This document shows positions 50,958-58,812 of a DNA stretch of 64,000 nucleotides, piece after piece (the stretch's first letter is position 1; each line of letters opens with the position of its first letter). This DNA is from UBA987 sp002292105 (GTDB lineage Bacteria; Bacteroidota; Bacteroidia; NS11-12g; UBA9320). A program made the translations under genes and the position numbers. The stretch lies in NCBI GenBank assembly GCA_943846675.1, contig OX044357.1:806001-870000 (forward strand). The letters are read 5' to 3'. Under the pieces are notes generated by a model. The model was not told the DNA's origin and made no database searches. It saw nothing but the letters and a program-made list of their open reading frames with translations.

Positions 50958-51947
50958 ATGGCCAATCCCAACTTTATAGACTATGTTAAAATAAACTGCC
51001 GCTCAGGAAGCGGTGGGAGTGGGAGTTGGTCCTTATTTCGAGATAAGCTTAACAGTAAAGGTGGTCCCGATGGAGGAGACGGTGGTGCTGGCGGTTCTGT
51101 TATTTTAAGAGGAAACGAACAGCTGTGGACGTTACTTCATTTGAAATATAAGAAGCACGTCATATGCGATAACGGTACCAACGGTGGTAAGGGTAGAAAA
51201 ACTGGAAAAAGAGGAGCAGACCAAATTCTGGATGTTCCACTTGGTACGGTAGCTAAAGATCCTGAGACCGGTGAGGTGCTGTTTGAGATCACTAAAGACA
51301 ATCAGACTGAAGTATTACTTAAAGGTGGTCGTGGTGGTTTAGGTAATTGGAATTTTAAGTCCTCTGTAAACCAAACACCGCGCTATGCACAACCTGGTGA
51401 AGACGGACTTGATGAATGGAAAGTACTTGAATTAAAAGTACTTGCAGATGTAGGTTTAGTTGGCTTCCCAAATGCCGGCAAATCGACATTGCTGTCTGTA
51501 GTTTCTGCCGCTAAACCTGAAATCGCAGATTACCCTTTCACCACTTTGGTTCCCAACTTAGGAATTGTGAAGTATCACGATTATCAATCCTTCGTAATGG
51601 CTGATATTCCTGGGATTATCGAAGGAGCTAGTGAAGGTAAAGGGCTTGGGTATAGATTTTTGCGTCACATTGAACGCAATTCTATTTTGCTTTTTTTGGT
51701 GCCGGCTGATAGCGACGACATCGTTAAAGAATATGGGGTTCTACTCGCAGAGTTAAAACAATACAATCCTGAAATGCTGTTTAAAGATCGTGTTTTAGCG
51801 ATAAGCAAGTCAGACATGTTAGATGAAGAATTAACCAACGAAATTCAAGCAACGCTCCCTCAGGATTTGAAAACAGTTTTCATCTCCTCTGTAACGGGGC
51901 AAAACATACCCGAACTGAAGGATCAACTTTGGAAAATGTTACACTAG
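50958..51947 (+). CDS. obgE: GTPase ObgE/CgtA
   Basis: This essential GTPase is involved in 50S ribosome assembly and stress control. The glycine-rich Obg domain (about 1-158) has CRSGSGGSGSWSLFRDKLNSK and GGDGGAGGSVILRG. The G domain has G1 GFPNAGKST, G2/switch YPFTTLVPNLG, G3 DIPGIIEGASEGKGLG and a G4-like SKSDML (TKxD/NKxD usual). At 329 residues it lacks the C-terminal OCT domain. It ends in a CTAG shared with the convergent ferredoxin gene. Confidence 0.96.
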   Translation: MANPNFIDYVKINCRSGSGGSGSWSLFRDKLNSKGGPDGGDGGAGGSVILRGNEQLWTLLHLKYKKHVICDNGTNGGKGRKTGKRGADQILDVPLGTVAKDPETGEVLFEITKDNQTEVLLKGGRGGLGNWNFKSSVNQTPRYAQPGEDGLDEWKVLELKVLADVGLVGFPNAGKSTLLSVVSAAKPEIADYPFTTLVPNLGIVKYHDYQSFVMADIPGIIEGASEGKGLGYRFLRHIERNSILLFLVPADSDDIVKEYGVLLAELKQYNPEMLFKDRVLAISKSDMLDEELTNEIQATLPQDLKTVFISSVTGQNIPELKDQLWKMLH

Positions 51948-52282
51948 TCTTCTGGATTAGATAACGGAGCCATAGACAATTCTAATCCGTTAATTTCTTG
52001 AGATACAGGAATTTGGCAACTCAATCGGCTACCTTCCACTTCTAGAACAAACGCCTCGTCAAGCATATCTTCCTCAGATTCACTCATTTCAGGAAGCTCG
52101 TGGTCGCTTGTAATAATTACATTGCAGGTAGCACACATAGCCATTCCTCCACATGTCGCTTTGACGGGTAAACTGTTGGCTTTAATCGCCTCCATAACGT
52201 TTAAACCCATGTCGGTTGGGGCCTGAATCTCATGGCGATCGCCATGGAGATCTGTAACGTATATGGTTATCAAATCGTCCAT
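51944..52282 (-). CDS. [2Fe-2S] ferredoxin, adrenodoxin-like
   Basis: A 112-residue electron carrier with the ligand set CGGMAMCATC plus an upstream and a downstream cysteine region (ATCGG, RLSCQIP) and the family acidic segment SESEEDMLDEAF. The fold start ITIYVTDLHGDRHEIQAP and the LNVMEAIKANSLP helix match ISC-type ferredoxins. The preceding gene, a ferredoxin-NADP reductase-like flavoprotein, ends at 52282 and overlaps this start by one base, so they form a redox pair. Confidence 0.93.
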   Translation of the reverse strand: MDDLITIYVTDLHGDRHEIQAPTDMGLNVMEAIKANSLPVKATCGGMAMCATCNVIITSDHELPEMSESEEDMLDEAFVLEVEGSRLSCQIPVSQEINGLELSMAPLSNPED

Positions 52283-53292
52283 TACTCAAAGGCGTTTACC
52301 CCACTCACTGTCGTGTATTTTAAAACTAAATTTTTCTCTGGGTGGATTCGCTTGTAGGCCGATTGAACCATTATTGTTGCTTCGTGAAACCCGCAAAGTA
52401 TCAGACGTAACTTTCCTACGTAATCGTTTATATCCCCAATGGCATATATCCCGGGAACATTGGTGCTATAATCAACCGTATTGACAGGGATGGATTCTTT
52501 GTTTAAATCTAGCCCCCATTCCTTTAATGGACCTAATTTAGGAGATAGGCCAAATAACGGAATGAAGTAGTCTATGTCTTTAACCGTCGTTGATTCATCC
52601 GCTTTCTTAAAGATACTTACACGTTCTAGCTCGGAGGAACCGTCCAAGTTTGTGATTTCTGCGTTGGTTATTAGGTCTATTTTGCCATTATCAGCAAGAC
52701 TTTGCACCTTTTCAACGCTGTCTAATGCACCTCTAAATTTTGTTCGACGATGAACCAAGGTGACACTTTTGGCAAGTTCAGCAAGATATATTGTCCAGTC
52801 AAGTGCAGAGTCCCCGCCACCAGCTATAACAACGTTTTTATCTCGAAATTTTTCTGGGTCCTTAATAATATAGTCAACGCCATGATCTTCGTATTTTTCG
52901 AGGTTTGTTAACTCTGGTTTTCTTGGTTCAAAACATCCTAATCCACCGGCTATAGCTACTACAGGCGCTTTGTGTTCAGTGCCTCTGTTTGTAGTAACGA
53001 TAAATTGGTCGTCTTCTGTTTTTTCAATTTGTTCAGCGCGCTCTCCTAAAGTGAAACCAGGCTTAAACGGTTCCCCTTGCTTAATTAAATTGTCAACCAA
53101 TTCACCTGCAAGTATTGATGGGAAACCCGGTACATCGTAGATTGGTTTCTTAGGGTATATCTCAGCCAATTGACCACCTGGTTGGGCCAGTGAGTCAATT
53201 AAATGGCAACGCAGTTTAATTAATCCTGCTTCAAATACCGTGAAAAGCCCACAAGGGCCAGCGCCTATTATAATTATGTCCGTCTCAATCAT
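52282..53292 (-). CDS. Ferredoxin-NADP+ reductase, thioredoxin-reductase-like type
   Basis: A 336-residue FAD/NAD(P) flavoprotein. It has FAD-binding DIIIIGAGPCGLFTVFEAG, SLAQPGGQLAEIYPKKPIYDVPGFP, the NADPH-binding NVVIAGGGDSALDW with VHRRTKFRG, and the C-terminal GIYAIGDINDYVGKLRLIL. No CxxC redox pair is present, which separates it from thioredoxin reductase and places it with YumC-type ferredoxin-NADP reductases. The adjoining ferredoxin gene supports this. Confidence 0.92.
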   Translation of the reverse strand: MIETDIIIIGAGPCGLFTVFEAGLIKLRCHLIDSLAQPGGQLAEIYPKKPIYDVPGFPSILAGELVDNLIKQGEPFKPGFTLGERAEQIEKTEDDQFIVTTNRGTEHKAPVVAIAGGLGCFEPRKPELTNLEKYEDHGVDYIIKDPEKFRDKNVVIAGGGDSALDWTIYLAELAKSVTLVHRRTKFRGALDSVEKVQSLADNGKIDLITNAEITNLDGSSELERVSIFKKADESTTVKDIDYFIPLFGLSPKLGPLKEWGLDLNKESIPVNTVDYSTNVPGIYAIGDINDYVGKLRLILCGFHEATIMVQSAYKRIHPEKNLVLKYTTVSGVNAFE

Positions 53293-53380
53293 TTCTTTCT
53301 AGAAATCGCCTGCAAAAATAACATTTCAATTTACTGTTAGTTTTGATTCTTAGTTTTTAAAACCATGACTACGATCATGT

Positions 53381-54127
53381 TCAATTAAGTAACCGAAAGT
53401 TAAGCTTCGCATAAGCCCGCGTACAGCTATTGAAATGCCACCATTCTGAGCTTATTGTATAAAATCCGGCTGTGGTCATCGCCGCTCTAAGTCTTTCTCT
53501 ATTGGTAATTTGTTTGTTGCTAAGCGCGCCAGACAGCAATAAAATTTGCTCGTACTTGGGTTGCGCTAAAGAATCGAATTGGTCAAATGCCGTGCCCATA
53601 TCCAGTTCTATTCCGCTGGTATCAATTAATGTAACGTCAACTGCACAGCCGTAGTTGTGCAGAGAGTGGTTTTTAGGATTGCTCACAAATCTGCCTTTTT
53701 GATTTGCTGGGACATCTAAAGCATCCCACATCTTTTGCTGTAATGAAACTGGCCGAGCGGCGTCCCAGATTTTTAGCCGTAACCCTAGTTTCAACTGGTC
53801 TAAGTGATGTTGGGCCAATGCTAATTTTTTTGCAGTGGATTCTTCCAAATATGCGTTGTCGAAGTTTCCATACACGTCTTGCTGAAGGAAGTTGTCTGTT
53901 GTGCTATACCTCAAGTCTACTTCGATGTCTGAATTAAGCCATTTGACATTTATCAAATTGGCATTCTGCATTTGTATTTCCAATGCGCTTAGCGTGACAG
54001 AATCGATAACGCCCAACTGTTGTACAACCTTGTTGGTCGAGATTTCTTTTACTGATGACTCAGTATCGGTATGGTGCGTTGTGCACCGATAGAATGTAAA
54101 ACACAATACAATGGTTAACAAACGCAT
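53381..54127 (-). CDS. D-alanyl-D-alanine dipeptidase, VanX/DdpX family
   Basis: A zinc peptidase (M15D) of 248 residues. The N-terminus MRLLTIVLCFTFYRC is a short export signal with a possible lipoprotein cysteine. The catalytic part contains LKIWDAARP, the zinc motif SLHNYGCAVD (SxHxxGxAxD) and EWWHF (ExxWH form). Secreted members release D-Ala-D-Ala from muropeptides for reuse. This is most likely cell-wall turnover, not vancomycin resistance, since no vanH/vanA-type genes are nearby. It stands alone downstream of rny's start region on the same strand. Confidence 0.9.
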   Translation of the reverse strand: MRLLTIVLCFTFYRCTTHHTDTESSVKEISTNKVVQQLGVIDSVTLSALEIQMQNANLINVKWLNSDIEVDLRYSTTDNFLQQDVYGNFDNAYLEESTAKKLALAQHHLDQLKLGLRLKIWDAARPVSLQQKMWDALDVPANQKGRFVSNPKNHSLHNYGCAVDVTLIDTSGIELDMGTAFDQFDSLAQPKYEQILLLSGALSNKQITNRERLRAAMTTAGFYTISSEWWHFNSCTRAYAKLNFRLLN

Positions 54128-54140
54128 TGTAGGCTGGGTT

Positions 54141-55682
54141 CTATTTTGCGAAATTCACCGCTCTTCTCTCACGAATAACAGTCACTTTGATTTGGCCAGG
54201 ATAGATCATTTCTTTCATGATCTTTTGGCTTATGTCAAAAGACAGTAGATCTGCTTGCTTGTCTTGTAATACGTCACTGTCCACAATTACACGTAGCTCG
54301 CGACCAGCTTGAATAGCAAATGCCTTTTCAACGCCGTCAAAGCCTAAAGCAAGTTTTTCTAAATCCTGGAGACGTTTGATGTATGCTTCTCCATCTTCTC
54401 TTCGGGCACCCGGTCGTGATCCACTAATTGCATCACAAGACTGGACAATAGGAGATATCAAATTGGTCATTTCAATCTCGTCGTGGTGGGCGCCAATGGC
54501 GTTACACACTTCTGGACTTTCTCCATATTTCTCGGCCCATTTCATACCTAATAGCGCGTGTGGAGTCTCTGCATCTTCATCAGGTACCTTACCAATATCA
54601 TGTAATAATCCAGCCCGTTTCGCCATCTTTGGATCAAGGCCAAACTCGGCCGCCATGATGGCACACATGTTTGCAACTTCACGACTGTGCTGAAGCAGGT
54701 TCTGACCATAACTTGATCGGTAACGCATTCTTCCAACAATACGAATCAGTTCAGGATGTAAACCATTTATTCCTAAATCGATTACGGCGCGTTCACCATG
54801 TTCGATAATTTCGTTGTCTACGTCTTTTTTGGTTTTTTGTACCACCTCTTCAATCCTTGCTGGGTGAATTCTTCCGTCAGTTACCAATCTGTGTAGCGAT
54901 AACCGCGCTATTTCTCTTCTTACCGGATCGAAACCAGATAGAATAATCGCTTCAGGGGTATCGTCTACAATAATCTCAATCCCAGTTGCGGCTTCTAGCG
55001 CTCTAATGTTTCTACCTTCACGTCCAATGATTCTACCTTTGATATCGTCATTGTCGATGTTAAAAACGGTAACCGTGTTTTCAATGGCTTGTTCAGCGGC
55101 TGTTCGTTGAATGGTTTGAAGAATCATCCGTTTAGCTTCTTTATTTGCTTTAAGCTTGGCTTCTTCAACAATTAATTTGATTTTAGATATGGCGTCTGTC
55201 TTTGCCTCATCAACAAGGGCTTCGACAAGATCTTTTTTTGCTTCTTCAGCCGTTAAACCTGCAATTTTTTCAAGTTGTTTTACTTGATTTCCATGTGCTT
55301 TTTCAATCTCAGTTTTTTTAATATTTACGATTTCAAGTTGCTGAGATAGGTTTTTCTTAATGGATTCAACCTCTTTAAACTTGTGCTCTTGGTTTTGTAT
55401 TCTATCGCTTAAGCTTTGGTCTTTTTTACGCAGATCATCTTCTTTTCTAGAGATGGTACTTTCTCTCTGTTGGGTTTCTTTTTGATGGTCTTGTTTAAGC
55501 TTTAAGAATTTCTCTTTTGCTTCTAATTCGCGTGATTTTTTATACTGATTAGCCTTTTGTTCAGCTTCTTTAATGATTTGGGTCGCTTTTGAATTTGATT
55601 TATTATTCAGTACCAAAAATGCTATCCCACCACCAGCAATTATGCCGGCAAGTAATCCAATAAGTATTGATGTAATGTCCAT
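54141..55682 (-). CDS. rny: Ribonuclease Y
   Basis: This membrane-anchored endoribonuclease starts mRNA decay. The 513 residues comprise an N-terminal helix (ILIGLLAGIIAGGGIAFLVL), a long charged coiled coil (about 28-170), a KH domain with GRIIGREGRNIRALEAATG, and an HD domain with LLQHSREVANMC and GLLHDIGKVPDEDAETPHAL, ending KVTVIRERRAVNFAK. It follows zapA and pheT, an order I recall from other Bacteroidota. A RicT-like partner is encoded at 32.7-34.1 kb. Confidence 0.97.
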   Translation of the reverse strand: MDITSILIGLLAGIIAGGGIAFLVLNNKSNSKATQIIKEAEQKANQYKKSRELEAKEKFLKLKQDHQKETQQRESTISRKEDDLRKKDQSLSDRIQNQEHKFKEVESIKKNLSQQLEIVNIKKTEIEKAHGNQVKQLEKIAGLTAEEAKKDLVEALVDEAKTDAISKIKLIVEEAKLKANKEAKRMILQTIQRTAAEQAIENTVTVFNIDNDDIKGRIIGREGRNIRALEAATGIEIIVDDTPEAIILSGFDPVRREIARLSLHRLVTDGRIHPARIEEVVQKTKKDVDNEIIEHGERAVIDLGINGLHPELIRIVGRMRYRSSYGQNLLQHSREVANMCAIMAAEFGLDPKMAKRAGLLHDIGKVPDEDAETPHALLGMKWAEKYGESPEVCNAIGAHHDEIEMTNLISPIVQSCDAISGSRPGARREDGEAYIKRLQDLEKLALGFDGVEKAFAIQAGRELRVIVDSDVLQDKQADLLSFDISQKIMKEMIYPGQIKVTVIRERRAVNFAK

Positions 55683-55715
55683 TGTACGTTGTTGTTTTAG
55701 TTAAACAATTTCAAG

Positions 55716-56015
55716 TCAACGCATTGCATCATTTATAAGTGTTTGGAAGTACGAAATTTTTCTATCTAAAAGGTGTTTGTCTGAAGACTGCTCTAATTGA
55801 TACCCAGCTACCTCGGTGGCAAATTCTAAAGCTGCCATGGCTAGTGAGTCCTGTTTGTCTTTTACCGAGAAATTTTCTTGGTAAAATTTTGATTTTTCAT
55901 TTATCAATTTAGCTGCCTTTCGAACGGATTCTTCTTCAGCAGCATCAATTTTAAGCGGATATTGTCTATCTCCTATTGTAACCTTTATCGATATTTCATT
56001 TTGTGCACTATCCAA
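55716..56015 (-). CDS. zapA: Cell division protein ZapA
   Basis: A 99-residue FtsZ-associated protein. The N-terminal part has ISIKVTIGDRQYPLKIDAAEEE and LINEKSKFYQ. The rest is helical with DKQDSLAMAALEFATEVAGY, as in ZapA, which bundles FtsZ filaments. It lies 2 nt after the small coiled-coil gene and 33 nt before rny. The same operon position in related genomes supports the call. Confidence 0.88.
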   Translation of the reverse strand: MDSAQNEISIKVTIGDRQYPLKIDAAEEESVRKAAKLINEKSKFYQENFSVKDKQDSLAMAALEFATEVAGYQLEQSSDKHLLDRKISYFQTLINDAMR

Positions 56016-56017
56016 TT

Positions 56018-56308
56018 CTAATCACTTAAAAGTGCAATACATCGATCTATCTCTTTTATGTAGTTATCAATTTGTTGTTTTAACTCTTCTTGATTACCCA
56101 TTGATTGAGACATTGTCTCGGCAAGTTTAACGTTTTTATTATTCTCCTCTAAATCTTTTATCAGGTTTTTTTGGGTTGTAAGTTGAGCTTCTAAGGTTTC
56201 GTTTTTTTTCGCTAAGTCTTGATTTTCAGTCTTTAATTCACTTAAACGTGTAAGCATTTCTTTTAGGCTTACTTCGAAATTCCATAGTTTTTGCTCAGCT
56301 TCAGTCAT
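56018..56308 (-). CDS. Small coiled-coil protein between pheT and zapA
   Basis: A 96-residue, almost wholly helical protein with heptad patterns (LSELKTENQDLAKKNETLEA, LTTQKNLIKDLEENNKN). It resembles ZapB-like or generic coiled-coil proteins seen at this position in Bacteroidota. It starts one base before the pheT stop boundary and is 2 nt from zapA. A role in division with ZapA is inferred from context only. Confidence 0.75.
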   Translation of the reverse strand: MTEAEQKLWNFEVSLKEMLTRLSELKTENQDLAKKNETLEAQLTTQKNLIKDLEENNKNVKLAETMSQSMGNQEELKQQIDNYIKEIDRCIALLSD

Positions 56309-58645
56309 TTATTTTCTGATTAGTGCATTCACGTCTTTTTCTAGTCGAGACATGACTTTGTTCATTATTTTTTCTATACGGTCGTCAGTCATAGTTTGCT
56401 TTGCATCGTATAGGTCAATCGATATTGCGTACGATTTTTTATCTGGGTCAATGTTCTTGCCTTCGTAGACATCAAACAGTGATAAATTTTTGAAAAACGC
56501 TCCGGTAGATTCTTTTACTATTCGCTCAACCAAATTGTATGTAACGTCTTTGTTGAGTACCAAACTCAAATCGCGTGACACAATTGGGTAAACAGGAATG
56601 TCCTCCAGTTTAAACCTAACATTTTGCAAGCGTTTGCTCAGCGAGTCCCAATTAATTATTGCATAATGCACGTCTTGCTTTAGTCCGTATTCTTTCTTCA
56701 ATGTCGGACTCAACGTTTGAAGATTAACATCTTTGAGAAGCTTTTTAAAGGGTAAACCCAAAATGTCAGACATCGATTCAAATAAACCTTTAAGAAAAAA
56801 GTAGTCTCCTTTCTGAGCATCGGTTGCCCAGTTTTTGTCTGAGGTATGACCAGTTGCCGCCAGAATTACTTGATTTGTCTCATCATATTCACCCTCGAGT
56901 TTTTGGTAAGTCTTACCGAATTCAAACAACAAAAGGTCTTTGTTCTTACGATTTAAATTAAATGCGATCGAAGTCATCATGCCATCGAGCATGTCCGTTC
57001 TCATGACGGATTGATCTATGCTTAGTGGATTTAAAAGTTCCACGGCTGTAACGTCAGTTCTATTATTTGGCTTGGTTTGGCTATTGCTCATTGTCTCAAA
57101 AAAGCCTTTCGACACCAAGAAATCAGAAACCTTGTCACGCAATTCAGTCAAGTTGAAATCTGAGGAAATGCTTGGCGTCATAGACAACCTTTTGGGAATC
57201 TCAACTTGGTTGAACCCATAAATTCGAAGAACTTCCTCTGCAATGTCAACCGGCCTCAGTACATCACTACGATAAGGGGCTACACTTACCGTGATGTCAT
57301 TGTCGACAGTGTTTGTGATGTCTATCTCCAATCTGGTCAAGATGTCAGCAATTTCATTATTTGAAAGCGACGTTCCACAAAAACTATTTAACCAAGTGGT
57401 GTTAAACGTAATGATGTTGTTGGTAATTTCTTTTGGGTAATTGTCAATGATTTTAGAAGCCTCTTCTGCGTTTGCAACGTCCTTTAAAATATCAACTACA
57501 CGTTGTAATGCATATAAGGTGATGTTTGGGTCACAACCACGTTCATAACGGAAGGAGGCATCCGTATTCAATCCATGGTTTTTAGCAGCTTTTCTTATTA
57601 CTGCAGGCTCAAAATAGGCACTTTCGATAAAAACAGACGTGGTGCTTGCTGTTACCCCAGAATCTAGTCCACCAAAAACACCTGCCATCGCAAGGGGTTT
57701 TTCCTCGTCTGCGATTAACAGTTCGTAGCCAAACAGGTCTCTCTTGGTTTCGTCAAGTGTAATTATTTGCTCTCCTGGTTTAGCCGTTCTGACATGGATA
57801 TTCCCATTTATTTTTTCAGCGTCAAATGCGTGTATGGGTTGTCCTAGTTCATGTAAAACAAAGTTCGTTGTGTCAACAACATTGTTAATTGGGTTGATGT
57901 CGATAGAAAGCAATCGTTCTTTTAACCACTTAGGGCTTTCTTGAACTTGAATGTTTTTCAATAAAATACCGCTGTACCGCGGACAATCATTTGCATTTTC
58001 TATGACTACTTGTATTGGACTCTCAATGTCGCACTGGATGTCGGCAACGTTAGGCAGAGCAATGGAAGCATCTGTCATGGCCTGAATGTCTCTAGCCGTT
58101 CCTAAATGCGATGCCGCGTCTCCTCGATTAGGGGTTAGTCCAATTTCGATTTGGTAATCTTCTTTAAGGTCAAAAAGGTCTCGAGCCAAAGTTCCAACCT
58201 TAGCTTGACTGTCTAACAAGAGTATTCCATCATGACTACTTCCTAAACCGATTTCATCTTCGGCACACAACATGCCTTCTGAAACATGACCTCTAATTTT
58301 GGCTTTTTTTATCTTGAAACTGTCTCCTTTTGCAGGAAATATTGTAGTGCCAACAGGGGCTACGACCACTTTCTGGCCAACAGCTACGTTAGGTGCACCG
58401 CAAACGATAGGCAAATTACTGCCAGACCCAACATCTACTGTTGTGACTTTTAAATTGTCGGTATTTTCAGCTGGTTGACAGGTTATAACTTCTCCTACCA
58501 CCAGACCCGCTAAGCCTCCTTTAATTGATTCAATTTTATGCAGCTTTTCAACTTCTAGCCCAGTGTCTGTAAGCAATTTGCTTAAATCCTCTGGAGAATC
58601 CTTAAATGGGATTAGGGTTTTTAACCAATTATAAGAAACAATCAT
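56309..58645 (-). CDS. pheT: Phenylalanine--tRNA ligase beta subunit
   Basis: This is the beta chain of the (alpha-beta)2 PheRS. The 778 residues show the N-terminal MIVSYNWLKTLIPF, an EMAPII/tRNA-binding domain (about 40-150), B3/B4 editing domain (HELGQPIHAFDAEKI, ESAYFEPAVIRKAAKNHGL, DASFRYERGCDP), B5 domain (YRSDVLRPVDIAEEVLRIYG), and a C-terminal ferredoxin-fold anticodon-binding domain (VYPIVSRDLSLVLNKD to the end). pheS is not in the window, as is common in this phylum. It heads the pheT-zapA-rny group. Confidence 0.97.
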   Translation of the reverse strand: MIVSYNWLKTLIPFKDSPEDLSKLLTDTGLEVEKLHKIESIKGGLAGLVVGEVITCQPAENTDNLKVTTVDVGSGSNLPIVCGAPNVAVGQKVVVAPVGTTIFPAKGDSFKIKKAKIRGHVSEGMLCAEDEIGLGSSHDGILLLDSQAKVGTLARDLFDLKEDYQIEIGLTPNRGDAASHLGTARDIQAMTDASIALPNVADIQCDIESPIQVVIENANDCPRYSGILLKNIQVQESPKWLKERLLSIDINPINNVVDTTNFVLHELGQPIHAFDAEKINGNIHVRTAKPGEQIITLDETKRDLFGYELLIADEEKPLAMAGVFGGLDSGVTASTTSVFIESAYFEPAVIRKAAKNHGLNTDASFRYERGCDPNITLYALQRVVDILKDVANAEEASKIIDNYPKEITNNIITFNTTWLNSFCGTSLSNNEIADILTRLEIDITNTVDNDITVSVAPYRSDVLRPVDIAEEVLRIYGFNQVEIPKRLSMTPSISSDFNLTELRDKVSDFLVSKGFFETMSNSQTKPNNRTDVTAVELLNPLSIDQSVMRTDMLDGMMTSIAFNLNRKNKDLLLFEFGKTYQKLEGEYDETNQVILAATGHTSDKNWATDAQKGDYFFLKGLFESMSDILGLPFKKLLKDVNLQTLSPTLKKEYGLKQDVHYAIINWDSLSKRLQNVRFKLEDIPVYPIVSRDLSLVLNKDVTYNLVERIVKESTGAFFKNLSLFDVYEGKNIDPDKKSYAISIDLYDAKQTMTDDRIEKIMNKVMSRLEKDVNALIRK

Positions 58646-58769
58646 TTTGCGTCTTCTCTTTCTCTATTAATGTTACCTGAAGAATAAGCCACGAAATTAA
58701 GAATATTATGGTTACACCTTCCCTTGATATTTAAACATCTTTGGTCGCAATTAAAGCCGATTTAAATCG

Positions 58770-58801
58770 TTGGGTAGGTATTGTTAAGCCCATTATATTT
58801 G
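58770..58801 (+). promoter_or_regulatory. Promoter of the VWA-like gene
   Basis: TTG at 58770-58772, a 21 nt spacer and TATATTTG at 58794-58801 form a well-spaced Bacteroidota promoter. The ATG at 58813 follows closely and is therefore preferred to an in-frame TTG at 58741. Confidence 0.65.
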
Positions 58802-58812
58802 TCGCCTCGAGT

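Noticed and set aside
53381..54127. Vancomycin resistance gene vanX
   Set aside because: The protein is exported, and no vanH, vanA or vanRS genes are present; wall recycling is the simpler role.
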